35,878 nt of DNA from Ignavibacteriae bacterium HGW-Ignavibacteriae-3 (GTDB lineage: Bacteria; Bacteroidota; Ignavibacteria; Ignavibacteriales; Melioribacteraceae). Positions 16,748 to 24,420 of this stretch are shown one piece after another. A program made the position numbers and the translations under genes. Location of the stretch: the NCBI GenBank assembly GCA_002839795.1, contig PGYS01000017.1:1-35878 (forward strand), given 5' to 3'. The notes under the pieces were generated by a model. The model did no database searches. It was not told the origin of the DNA and saw only the letters and a program-made list of their open reading frames with translations. The stretch's first letter is position 1, and the number at the start of each line of letters is the position of its first letter.

Positions 16748-17998
16748 GTGATAACTACAATCCCTGAAGTCAAAAGAAAATTTGATGTAGAGGCAGTAAG
16801 AAACGATTTTCCGATTTTGAAACGTCTGGTAAACGGAAAGCCTCTTGTCTATCTCGATAACGCGGCGACTTCTCAGAAACCGCAGTCAGTTATTGATGCC
16901 ATTACGCAATACTATACTTTTGATAATGCCAATATTCACAGAGGATTATATTTCCTTAGCGAACTTGCCACCGAACAGTACGAAACCGCGCGTCTGAAGG
17001 TAAAAGAATTGATTAACGCCATGAGCGTTTCTGAAATTGTACTGGTGCGTGGAGCTACTGAAGCAATTAATCTTGTTGCATCGTCATTGTGCAGAGCAAA
17101 ACATTTTAAAGACGGCGATGAAGTTTTGATTTCGCACATGGAACATCATTCTAATATCGTTCCGTGGCAGTTAATGAGCGGAAGGAAAAAGATCAATTTG
17201 AAAGTCATTCCAATCACCGATGCCGGTGAGCTGGACATGGAAGCATTTGAAAAAATGTTGAACGAGAAGACAAAACTTGTTTCGGTCGTTCATATTTCCA
17301 ATTCGCTCGGAACGGTTAATCCTGTGAAAAAAATAATTGATATTGCACATTCAAGAGGCATTCCGGTTCTGCTTGACGGCGCCCAGGCAATTCCTCATTA
17401 CAAAATTGATGTGCAGGAGCTTGATGCGGATTTCTATGTATTCTCAGGGCACAAGGTTTTCGGTCCAACGGGGATTGGAGTTCTTTACGGCAAAACCGAG
17501 TATCTGGAAATGATGCCTCCGTATCAGGGCGGCGGCGATATGATTCGTACGGTGACTTTTGAAAAAACCACCTATGATGATATACCCAGAAAATTTGAAG
17601 CAGGAACTCCCAACATTGCCGGCGGAATCGGATTAGGCGCAGCGATCGATTACCTGAATCAGTTTGACCGTACGGAGATTATTAATCACGAAAATCATCT
17701 TCTTAAATACGGAACTGAACAGCTTTTGCAGATCCCTGGTCTCCGCATAATAGGAACCGCAAAGGAGAAGGCGTCAGTTATATCATTCGTTATCGAAGGT
17801 ATTCATCCGTATGACATCGGAACTATAATAGATACGGATGGAATTGCTATACGAACGGGACATCATTGTACTCAGCCCATAATGGACCGTTATAAAGTAC
17901 CCGCCACGGCAAGAGCATCGTTTGCGTTCTACAATACTGTTGAGGAAATCGATACACTCGTTGCGGGAATTCGTAAAGTAAAAAAGATGTTTGCTTAA
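16748..17998 (+). CDS. sufS: Cysteine desulfurase SufS
   Basis: A 416-residue type II (SufS/CsdA) cysteine desulfurase that takes sulfur from cysteine, leaving alanine, for cluster assembly. Motifs are [12 protein letters not shown] near residue 35, [11 protein letters not shown], the PLP-binding lysine in [17 protein letters not shown], and the active-site cysteine in [12 protein letters not shown]. The start is GTG 16748, with AAGGA at 16737-16741; the next in-frame methionines fall after conserved sequence. No SufE or SufU partner is encoded in the window. It is separated from sufD by a repeat-bearing 82-base gap. Confidence 0.96.
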   Translation: MITTIPEVKRKFDVEAVRNDFPILKRLVNGKPLVYLDNAATSQKPQSVIDAITQYYTFDNANIHRGLYFLSELATEQYETARLKVKELINAMSVSEIVLVRGATEAINLVASSLCRAKHFKDGDEVLISHMEHHSNIVPWQLMSGRKKINLKVIPITDAGELDMEAFEKMLNEKTKLVSVVHISNSLGTVNPVKKIIDIAHSRGIPVLLDGAQAIPHYKIDVQELDADFYVFSGHKVFGPTGIGVLYGKTEYLEMMPPYQGGGDMIRTVTFEKTTYDDIPRKFEAGTPNIAGGIGLGAAIDYLNQFDRTEIINHENHLLKYGTEQLLQIPGLRIIGTAKEKASVISFVIEGIHPYDIGTIIDTDGIAIRTGHHCTQPIMDRYKVPATARASFAFYNTVEEIDTLVAGIRKVKKMFA

Positions 17999-18006
17999 TG
18001 TGAAAA

Positions 18007-18098
18007 TGTCATTCCGAAGGATCCCGAATTTTCGGGAGACTGAGGAATCTTGAAAAAGATAAAGATTTCTCCACCGCCGGGGCGGTGTCGAAATGACA
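18007..18098. repeat. TGTCATT...TGACA palindromic repeat, copy 1
   Basis: A 92-base element bounded by TGTCATTCCGA and TCGAAATGACA. Inside are CCCGAATTTTCGGG and CACCGCCGGGGCGGTG hairpins and the GAGGAATCTT / AAGATTTCTCC complementary arms, so the transcript could fold into a long stem. It fills the sufS-sufT gap. Confidence 0.75.
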
Positions 18099-18140
18099 AA
18101 ATTAATTTTTATTACTTAAAGATGATGGTAGTGAACGATT

Positions 18141-18455
18141 ATGGTTGATAGAGAAAAATTAGAGCAAGCCGTTATATCGGTTCTAAAGACTTGTTTCGAT
18201 CCGGAGATTCCTGTTGATATTTGGGAGTTAGGATTGATTTACGGAATTAAAATCGATGAAGGTTCTAATGTGTATATTAAAATGACACTTACCTCGCCGG
18301 CTTGTCCGGTTGCGGGAAGTCTCCCCGGCGATGTTAAGGATAAAGTTAAAAGTATTAAAGAAGTGAAAGATGTGTATGTGGACCTCGTCTGGGATCCGCC
18401 GTGGAATATGGATAAAATGACTGAAGAAGCAAAATTACAATTAGGGTTTTTATAA
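18141..18455 (+). CDS. sufT: SufT / MIP18-family (DUF59) Fe-S assembly protein
   Basis: A 104-residue DUF59 protein. Hallmarks are TCFDPEIPVDIWELGLIYGI, the conserved cysteine in MTLTSPACPVAG, and DLVWDPPWNMDKMTEEAKLQLG at the C-terminus. DUF59 proteins of suf operons help deliver iron-sulfur clusters to target enzymes. Length is standard. It lies between two copies of the palindromic repeat, still in the orientation of the suf genes. No strong Shine-Dalgarno sequence precedes ATG 18141, though GGTAGTG is near. Confidence 0.92.
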   Translation: MVDREKLEQAVISVLKTCFDPEIPVDIWELGLIYGIKIDEGSNVYIKMTLTSPACPVAGSLPGDVKDKVKSIKEVKDVYVDLVWDPPWNMDKMTEEAKLQLGFL

Positions 18456-18462
18456 ACTTGAC

Positions 18463-18547
18463 TGTCATTCTGAACAAAGCCGCCGAGGGACTCCTACGGA
18501 GAAGGTTCTAAGATTCTTCCCCCGCATTCAGCGGGATTAGAGTGACA
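18463..18547. repeat. TGTCATT...TGACA palindromic repeat, copy 2
   Basis: An 85-base element that starts TGTCATTCTGAAC and ends TTAGAGTGACA, with an inner CCCGCATTCAGCGGG hairpin. It fills the sufT-bacilliredoxin gap and shares ends and hairpin layout with copy 1, at reduced identity. Confidence 0.65.
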
Positions 18548-18573
18548 GGAATAATAAATGAAAGGAAATACAA

Positions 18574-19110
18574 ATGTTCAACATAAATACAAGTGCGCCA
18601 ATTTACGATCCTGAATCGGTTCAGCCTATGCGCGACGAACTTATCTTTGTAGGATTTGAAGAAGCAACGACTCCCCAAAAAGTTGATGATCTTTTATCAC
18701 CCAATGATGATAAAACGGTTTTTGTGATGATAAATTCAGTTTGCGGATGCGCCGCCGGCAGCGCGCGTCCCGCCGCGGCTTTATCTCTTCAGAATAATAT
18801 TGTGCCGGATAGACTGGTTACTGTCTTTGCAGGTCAGGACCGCGAAGCCGTTGATCATTTAAGAAAAAAATATTTGGGCAGCGTTCCTCCTTCTTCTCCA
18901 TTTATGGCTTTATTTAAAAACGGGGAGCCGGTTTTCGCTCTTCCTCGCCATCATATTGAAGGTAGAAATGCGCAGGAGATTGCTGAAGATCTCAAGAATA
19001 TTTTTAATCAGCAGTGCAAAGCAAAAGGACCATCAATTTCTCCTGAAAAATATAAGGAATTGGTTCATGCAGTAGCTTGCGGTTCAAAAATACCATTGAA
19101 TAAAAATTAA
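18574..19110 (+). CDS. Bacilliredoxin-family (BrxA/BrxB) protein with C-terminal extension
   Basis: A 178-residue YphP/YqiW-type protein. The redox motif Cys57-Gly-Cys59 in MINSVCGCAAGSARPAA is the bacilliredoxin signature, and the fold continues with VTVFAGQDREAVDHLRKKY, PPSSPFMALF and EPVFALPRHHIEGR. Family members in Bacillus are about 145 residues and remove bacillithiol from proteins. Here about 33 more residues follow, holding Cys148 and Cys169 in QQCKAKGP and HAVACGSK. Its place in the suf cluster suggests protection of thiols during cluster assembly or a link to low-molecular-weight thiols, an inference. AAAGGA precedes ATG 18574. Confidence 0.88.
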   Translation: MFNINTSAPIYDPESVQPMRDELIFVGFEEATTPQKVDDLLSPNDDKTVFVMINSVCGCAAGSARPAAALSLQNNIVPDRLVTVFAGQDREAVDHLRKKYLGSVPPSSPFMALFKNGEPVFALPRHHIEGRNAQEIAEDLKNIFNQQCKAKGPSISPEKYKELVHAVACGSKIPLNKN

Positions 19111-19136
19111 TTAAATAGAATACAGAATGAAGTGGT

Positions 19137-19233
19137 TGTCATTTCGATCCCGCCATCGGCGGGAGAAAAATCTTGCACTACAATAGATTTCCCGGTCGTC
19201 ATTCGACTGGCTCATGACACTCTAGAAATGACA
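19137..19233. repeat. TGTCATT...TGACA palindromic repeat, copy 3
   Basis: A 97-base element opening TGTCATTTCGATCC and ending AGAAATGACA. It contains a perfect CCCGCC-ATC-GGCGGG hairpin. It fills much of the bacilliredoxin-rrf2 gap. Confidence 0.7.
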
Positions 19234-19286
19234 CATGCTTATATCAAATTGTTTCTAATAATTAGGATCTTGAGGTCAGGCAGAAA

Positions 19287-19772
19287 ATGAAATTCAGTGC
19301 ACAGGAAGAATACGGCTTAAGATGTCTGCTGCGTATCGCAAAATTTTACGCTGTTGAAAAATCTTTGACCATTCCGGAAATCAGCAGGGCTGAGGGAATC
19401 AGCGAGCATAATGCCGGAAAAATTCTGCGGGTCCTTCGTATCGGCGAATTTCTTGAAAGCTCGCGCGGACAGATCGGCGGCTATACACTCACGCGTCCCC
19501 CGGAGGAAATTTTAGTCGGTGATGTTCTAACTGTACTCGGCGGAAGATTATTTGATGATGAATTCTGCAATACTCACACCGGGGCAATGGACATCTGCAC
19601 TAATTCGATTGATTGTTCTGTCCGCTCACTCTGGAAGCAGATCCAGGAATCTGTGGATTCAGTTCTAGCCAATATGACGCTGAAAGATCTGATGGGAAAA
19701 GAAAACTATTTTTTCGGCGGATTCAGCGGCGGTTCAAAATCAGAAAATGAACTGAAAGAAATTGAATCTTAG
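19287..19772 (+). CDS. Rrf2-family Fe-S-type transcriptional regulator
   Basis: A 161-residue Rrf2 protein. The N-terminal winged-helix domain shows KFSAQEEYGLRCLLRIA, TIPEISRAEGISEHNAGKILRVL and the wing RGQIGGYTLTRPPEEI, and the dimer helix follows. Three cysteines, Cys94, Cys104 and Cys110 (spaced Cx9Cx5C), lie where IscR-type proteins hold a 2Fe-2S cluster (Cx5Cx5C in IscR), so it may sense cluster status. Located at the end of the suf run, it is the natural candidate for the operator at 12915-12936. AGGTCAGG precedes ATG 19287. Whether it is in the sufB transcript is unknown, since repeats fill the gap. Confidence 0.9.
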   Translation: MKFSAQEEYGLRCLLRIAKFYAVEKSLTIPEISRAEGISEHNAGKILRVLRIGEFLESSRGQIGGYTLTRPPEEILVGDVLTVLGGRLFDDEFCNTHTGAMDICTNSIDCSVRSLWKQIQESVDSVLANMTLKDLMGKENYFFGGFSGGSKSENELKEIES

Positions 19773-19815
19773 TGATTAATTGTTGGTCTTGTGGTAGATT
19801 TGAAAAATTCTAAAA

Positions 19816-19898
19816 TGTCATTTCGATGGAGTCCATATAGTTTTCATCGGGACGATTTAGAATTCTTAATAAAATGTCTCTCTACGTTCAACATGACA
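19816..19898. repeat. TGTCATT...TGACA palindromic repeat, copy 4
   Basis: An 83-base element opening TGTCATTTCGATGGA and ending CATGACA, the most diverged of the four. It lies in the 282-base gap between rrf2 and the lipoprotein. The rest of that gap (19919-19999) has partial inverted ATAACGGCTATT / ATTACCGGTTAT sequences, perhaps another repeat, and no recognisable promoter. Confidence 0.6.
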
Positions 19899-20054
19899 AA
19901 TATTTTCTTTAGAGGATTATAACGGCTATTGATCAGAATTAGATTTACTATTACCGGTTATAGATCACAAATATCTTGTAACCGCTGATAACTGCTTTGC
20001 AATGTACCGTTCATTTATTTATTTTGTTGCCTATCTGATAAGGATAAATCCTAA

Positions 20055-20393
20055 ATGACAAATATTTTTCGCCGTACAATTCTTTACACTACGCTGTTTA
20101 TCTTTCTGTCTATCATCTACGGATGCAGCTGCAACTGCGGTAAGGACAGCGATATGGAAAATATGATTAAAGGATATATAGCCGTCGTCGGCAATGAGCC
20201 GTTCACTAAACTCGCATTGCAGACGGACGATAATAAAACCTACATACTGGAATGCAGTAAGGAATTAAAAGATGAACTTTGGAAAAAGCAGGGAAGTTAT
20301 TATTATATAAAATATGGCGAAATGAATAAGGAAGAAGTAGTTCCGACTATCGTGGTCGAGAAAGTTATTCCGTTCACTAAATCCGACAAGTAA
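20055..20393 (+). CDS. Small lipoprotein of unknown function
   Basis: A 112-residue protein with a signal peptide ending in a lipobox, SIIYG-Cys24, so it is a likely lipoprotein. The mature part begins with a cysteine-rich CSCNCGKDS and continues with GYIAVVGNEPFTKLALQTDDNKTYILECSKE and a TIVVEKVIPF C-terminal strand, reminiscent of small OB-like domains that bind a ligand; this is only an impression. AAGGAT precedes ATG 20055. The stop codon directly abuts the ATG of the protease gene, so the two are an operon. Confidence 0.75.
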   Translation: MTNIFRRTILYTTLFIFLSIIYGCSCNCGKDSDMENMIKGYIAVVGNEPFTKLALQTDDNKTYILECSKELKDELWKKQGSYYYIKYGEMNKEEVVPTIVVEKVIPFTKSDK

Positions 20394-22733
20394 ATGAAGA
20401 AGAATATGAAAACACTCATTAAATATATTTTAATTCTGGCTCTAACATCCTCCTTGTCTTATCCTCAGACATTAACAAAAATTTCAGTTCAAAAAGAAGT
20501 TGAATCCGAATTATCAATTACGGAAAGTTACCCGATCGATGCAAGACCTTTGTTGGAAAGATTTAGCCAAGCGAATGGAATTGATCTAAATAATATTGAA
20601 CCGATCCCGGCTTCTCTTAAAAAAACCGCGTGGAATTTTTCCGTCGGGTCAAAATATACCTGGTGGGCAAGTGATTTAAGAACCGGTGCATCTCCTTCAT
20701 TCTATCAGGTGAGTGCTACTTGCCAGGCGGTTGGTACCAACTGCTATGTGTTTGTGCAGGACTCACTCTGGACCTCAAGAGTTGACCAGAACGCGGTTGA
20801 CAGCGTACGAATTGCTTTCGATTCGAAAACTCCAAGCGGTTCTATAAATCCTAATAAAGGTATCTATCAGAATAATGTCGATACTTTTGGAAATCCTCCG
20901 AATGTTGACGGAGATTCTAAAATCATAATTTTGATTCTCGATATTAGAGACGGATACAGTGGAAGCGGCGGGTATACTGCGGGGTATTTTTACGGATATA
21001 ATCAGGGTAACGGAACGTGGAGTAATAAAGCCGAAATTTATTACCTGGACGGGAATCCGTTGAATTTAAAAACCTCGGGCGGACTTACAACCGGCATGAG
21101 TACAACCGCGCACGAGTTTCAGCATATGATTCAGTACAACTATCACGGAATTATTTACTCCGGATCGCAGGAAACATTTTACAACGAAGGACTTTCTTTA
21201 GTGGCTGAAGTGATCAACGGTTATCCGCTTTATAGCCAGTCTTCTTACTATAATATCAGCACAAACAGATATATGCTTGACTGGAATCCCAACAATAACG
21301 CTACTGACGTATTAAAAGATTATTCACGCGCTGCCCGGTTTTTTCTTTACCTCAAAGAACAGTTTGGTGTAGGTGTGCTTAAAGGTATTACACAATCCTC
21401 TAAGGTCGGCATGAGCGCGCTGGATCTTGACGCTTTACCGGCTGTCCCGACTTCAAGAAGATTCAGCGATATAGTTGTTGACTGGTGGGTTGCGAATTAT
21501 CTGAATGACAGATCGGTCGATGCTAAATGGGGTTATATATATCCCAATGTGCCGAAAGTTTCTTCGACTTCAATTTTGAATCCTAATGTAACTTCAAGCG
21601 ATGCCGTTTATAAACTCGGGGCACAATATTTATCTTTTACTTCGGGTAAAAATTTAAGAATTAATTTCGATACGCAGAATAATGCATCTATTAAATTAAA
21701 AGCTATCAAAACAGGTCCGGCAGGCAAGCAGGTGGTAGATGTGACACCGGCTGCGGATTTTAACGTAACAGATTTTGGAACAAATTATACTGATGTCACT
21801 TTTCTGATCTGCCAGAATGATTTCGGTTTTATGAACACTTCCCAGGTTAATAAGGGTCCCTATACATATTATTATTACGCTTCGGGTACATACGAAAATA
21901 AACCGATAGAAATTGCGTATGACCTCAATCAACCCACTGGTGTTTTTAATTGGCCTGCCGGTGATTCAGTAGCTGTTGTTTTTGATGGTGTTCCAAATAC
22001 GATGCTTGATTCGATTAGAGTTGCCTTAAGAACCTTGGCACCAATGAACGGAGGAGTTTGGCGCAAAGCAACCACTGGTACTGCATTATTTGGGAAACAA
22101 TTAGCAGGACCAATAACCGCTACTGGTAAAACGTACGTATCTGGAACTTATCCACCTAGCTGGCCAAACTGGGTTAAAATTGATCTTCGTAGTCTCAAAA
22201 TTGACGCAGGTTCATCATTTGTAGTTTCGTTTCTGATTGATGGAGCTTATCAAGCAGGCTTATCAACTGGACCAAACAGAATTATGAATACATATCAACC
22301 TACTTCCAATGGTTTAACATATACCACAAATAATGGAATCAGGAAATGGTATAATTTCTATGTAGATAGTTCTGCACCCCAAGATTCATTTATTGTTTAT
22401 TTAATGCGCGCTTATGTTTCTGATAAAACCACTGGAGTTGAAAAAGTAATAGAACTAATGCCGGCGACTTATTCACTCAACCAGAACTATCCTAATCCGT
22501 TTAATCCGAGTACTGTAATAAGTTATAATCTTCCGGCTGCGGGTCATGTTTCTTTAAAAATATACGATCTGATGGGAAGAGAAGTGGCAACTCTTGTTGA
22601 TAAATTCCAGCAGGCGGGCTCTCACAATTCTCAATTCTCCATTCTGAACTCTCAATTTGCAAGCGGTATTTATTTCTATACTATCAAAACCGGAAATTTT
22701 ATTAAGACTAAGAAAATGGTGTTGATGAAGTAG
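20394..22733 (+). CDS. Secreted M30-like metalloprotease with T9SS sorting domain
   Basis: A 779-residue exported protein. After a signal peptide (TLIKYILILALTSSLSYPQ) comes a catalytic domain with HEFQHMIQY (His240, Glu241, His244) and a downstream YNEGLSLVAEV (Glu265), the zinc site pattern of M30 hyicolysin-like peptidases. A middle part of beta-rich repeats follows, and the last 85 residues are a type IX secretion sorting domain (NQNYPNPFNPSTVISYNLP ... LKIYDLMGREVATLVDKF ... SGIYFYTIKTGNFIKTKKMVL). It is thus likely secreted and held at the cell surface. The tail contains an odd repeat-derived insertion (see 22626-22659). The gene follows the lipoprotein without a gap. Confidence 0.85.
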   Translation: MKKNMKTLIKYILILALTSSLSYPQTLTKISVQKEVESELSITESYPIDARPLLERFSQANGIDLNNIEPIPASLKKTAWNFSVGSKYTWWASDLRTGASPSFYQVSATCQAVGTNCYVFVQDSLWTSRVDQNAVDSVRIAFDSKTPSGSINPNKGIYQNNVDTFGNPPNVDGDSKIIILILDIRDGYSGSGGYTAGYFYGYNQGNGTWSNKAEIYYLDGNPLNLKTSGGLTTGMSTTAHEFQHMIQYNYHGIIYSGSQETFYNEGLSLVAEVINGYPLYSQSSYYNISTNRYMLDWNPNNNATDVLKDYSRAARFFLYLKEQFGVGVLKGITQSSKVGMSALDLDALPAVPTSRRFSDIVVDWWVANYLNDRSVDAKWGYIYPNVPKVSSTSILNPNVTSSDAVYKLGAQYLSFTSGKNLRINFDTQNNASIKLKAIKTGPAGKQVVDVTPAADFNVTDFGTNYTDVTFLICQNDFGFMNTSQVNKGPYTYYYYASGTYENKPIEIAYDLNQPTGVFNWPAGDSVAVVFDGVPNTMLDSIRVALRTLAPMNGGVWRKATTGTALFGKQLAGPITATGKTYVSGTYPPSWPNWVKIDLRSLKIDAGSSFVVSFLIDGAYQAGLSTGPNRIMNTYQPTSNGLTYTTNNGIRKWYNFYVDSSAPQDSFIVYLMRAYVSDKTTGVEKVIELMPATYSLNQNYPNPFNPSTVISYNLPAAGHVSLKIYDLMGREVATLVDKFQQAGSHNSQFSILNSQFASGIYFYTIKTGNFIKTKKMVLMK
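22626..22659. repeat. Tandem (A)TTCTCAATT motif inside the protease coding region
   Basis: The reading frame encodes SQFSILNSQF from the tandem run TTCTCAATTCTCC ... ACTCTCAATT. Related sorting domains usually have about VxFNASNLxSG here. The stretch resembles low-complexity intergenic repeats seen in these bacteria, read in frame. Confidence 0.5.
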
Positions 22734-22770
22734 GCGAGAAGTAAAACAAGAAAAATAGATTGTTGTTAAT

Positions 22771-22803
22771 AAAAAACCCGATTCATCGAATCGGGTTTTT
22801 TTT
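22771..22803. terminator. Bidirectional intrinsic terminator
   Basis: Stem CCCGATTC-ATC-GAATCGGG (22777-22795), flanked by an A-run on the left and a T-run on the right. It serves the convergent protease (plus) and deoxyhypusine synthase-like (minus) genes. Confidence 0.9.
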
Positions 22804-22826
22804 ATTATTGGTGCAGGAAAAAACTA

Positions 22827-23864
22827 TTACACTTTTTCTTTCGAGTAGATCATACTCAATTCTTTCGGGGTTCTGCTTTTCCAGGAGCCTTTATGATATG
22901 CGTAACCGGCAACTAACGGCATTGCTAATGTAGCTTCGGAATAAACCATCTGCTCGTAGGTAGTTTCAACTTTTCCCCATGAACTTGCCTCTTTTAGAGT
23001 TGAACTCGAAAGAGCTCCGTCACGTACATCGGCAACAGTAATCTGAACTGCGTATTTATGCATCGAGGCGTTCTCTTCAAGAAGTTCAGCGGCTACAACA
23101 ATATCCTGTGTAAAATTTTTAGGAACACCTCCGCCGATCATGAATATTCCCGTTTCCTTATTCTGAAGTTTAATCTGCGTCAGTTCAAGAAAATCTTTTC
23201 CCGAATCGATGGATACATGATTATCTGGATTTTTAACCTGATGCATTACAATACCGAATCCAGCGGAACAATCGGAAAATGCCGGAACGAATATCGGGAC
23301 ATTCTTTTTATATGCGGCATAAATTACGCTGTCATCAACTTTCGGACCGCCGTTATCTTCGAGGTATTTTCCGAAATGCCACAGCAGTTCACGTGATGAA
23401 TATGGTCTCGGTTCCAAAGAATCGAAAATTTTTGCGGTTGTATCATCACAAATGCGGAGTTCGTCTTCATCAATAAATGTATCGTAGATTCTGTCTATAT
23501 GAAGATCTCGCATAACATTATCGTCAACAAACGGAGTTCCTATGTAATGCTTGAATCCGAGAGCCTCAAAAAAATCCTGATCAACCATAATTGCGCCGGT
23601 TGAAACAATAGCGTCGACCATATTATTATTAACGAGATCAAAAACAACCTTCTTGAGACCCGCACTGAAGAGACTTCCGGCAAGTGTGAGTATAACGGCG
23701 CATTCCTTATCCTTCAGCATCATATCGTAGATCTGCGCGGCGCGGTTAAGGTCGCGTGCGCTGAATGCCATTTTTTCCATGGAATCTACAAGCTGAATTA
23801 CATTATGCTCTTTAATGTCTATATGTTGAATAACATTTTTAAGGTAATCTTTTTTTGTTGCCAT
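22827..23864 (-). CDS. Deoxyhypusine synthase-family protein
   Basis: A 345-residue member of the deoxyhypusine synthase family. NAD-contacting regions LTLAGSLFSAGLKKVV and DAIVSTGAIMVDQDFF are visible, and the catalytic lysine of the family is kept in the motif SSWGKVETTYEQ (Lys298). In eukaryotes and archaea the enzyme moves the butylamine group of spermidine onto eIF5A, but bacteria lack that protein, so this bacterial homologue may act on polyamines, for example as a homospermidine synthase; this is inference. ATG 23864 is chosen because AGGAGG lies just upstream; an earlier frame start at 23888 would skip the ribosome site. It lies downstream of the GNAT gene. Confidence 0.85.
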   Translation of the reverse strand: MATKKDYLKNVIQHIDIKEHNVIQLVDSMEKMAFSARDLNRAAQIYDMMLKDKECAVILTLAGSLFSAGLKKVVFDLVNNNMVDAIVSTGAIMVDQDFFEALGFKHYIGTPFVDDNVMRDLHIDRIYDTFIDEDELRICDDTTAKIFDSLEPRPYSSRELLWHFGKYLEDNGGPKVDDSVIYAAYKKNVPIFVPAFSDCSAGFGIVMHQVKNPDNHVSIDSGKDFLELTQIKLQNKETGIFMIGGGVPKNFTQDIVVAAELLEENASMHKYAVQITVADVRDGALSSSTLKEASSWGKVETTYEQMVYSEATLAMPLVAGYAYHKGSWKSRTPKELSMIYSKEKV

Positions 23865-23908
23865 TAATTCCTCCTTTTTGGTTGGCAAAGATAATGTAAA
23901 ATCAGAAA

Positions 23909-24418
23909 TTATTTATTAAAAATTTTTCTTCCTATTAAATGTAGCACGGAACTGTTTCCCATTTTAAACGGCTGCTCTTCGAAAAAAATAAATCCAAGTT
24001 TCTGATACCATTTCAATGCGGATAGATTCTGCTCCATTACTCCAACATAAATTTCTAAATAGCCTTTTTTCACCGCCTCCCGACAGGATAAGAGAAAGAA
24101 TTTTTCTCCAATCTGCATTTTCTGAAATTCGGGCAATACGTAAATTGAGGAGAGATAGAATCTGTTCTCACTTTTATTTTCGTTTAATTTGAGCCAGCCA
24201 ACAATTTCCCCCTCATTTTCTGCTACAAAACAACTGTATTCGGAGTTCTGACATAACTCTATCAAGGATTCTTCAGAGTAGGTTTTATTGAGGTAAAAAT
24301 CAAGGTCTTCCTGAAGAATGAATGATGAATAAGCTTTTTGCCAGGATAATTGTAGTACATCACGCACTCCCGGAACATCGTTCACATTCCATTTTCGGAT
24401 ATCGGTAGTTCTAATCAT
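23909..24418 (-). CDS. GNAT-family N-acetyltransferase
   Basis: A 169-residue acetyltransferase of the GNAT fold. The core acetyl-CoA motif is FYLSSIYVLPEFQKMQIGEKFF, with the Q-K-x-x-I-G-E phosphate loop, and the C-terminal strand SALKWYQKLGFIFFEE completes the family pattern. The N-terminal ATDIRKWNVNDVPGV region is typical. The acceptor is unknown; it could be a small molecule or a protein. It starts two bases after the epimerase stop, so it is cotranscribed. Confidence 0.85.
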   Translation of the reverse strand: MIRTTDIRKWNVNDVPGVRDVLQLSWQKAYSSFILQEDLDFYLNKTYSEESLIELCQNSEYSCFVAENEGEIVGWLKLNENKSENRFYLSSIYVLPEFQKMQIGEKFFLLSCREAVKKGYLEIYVGVMEQNLSALKWYQKLGFIFFEEQPFKMGNSSVLHLIGRKIFNK

Positions 24419-24420
24419 AA

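Noticed and set aside
18007-19898. Repeats as a CRISPR array
   Set aside because: Elements are 83-97 bases, separated by genes, variable and palindromic; no regular spacers and no cas genes.
19919-19999. Inverted ATAACGGCTATT / ATTACCGGTTAT segments as an attachment site
   Set aside because: Imperfect, no integrase or tRNA gene nearby; could be another dispersed repeat.
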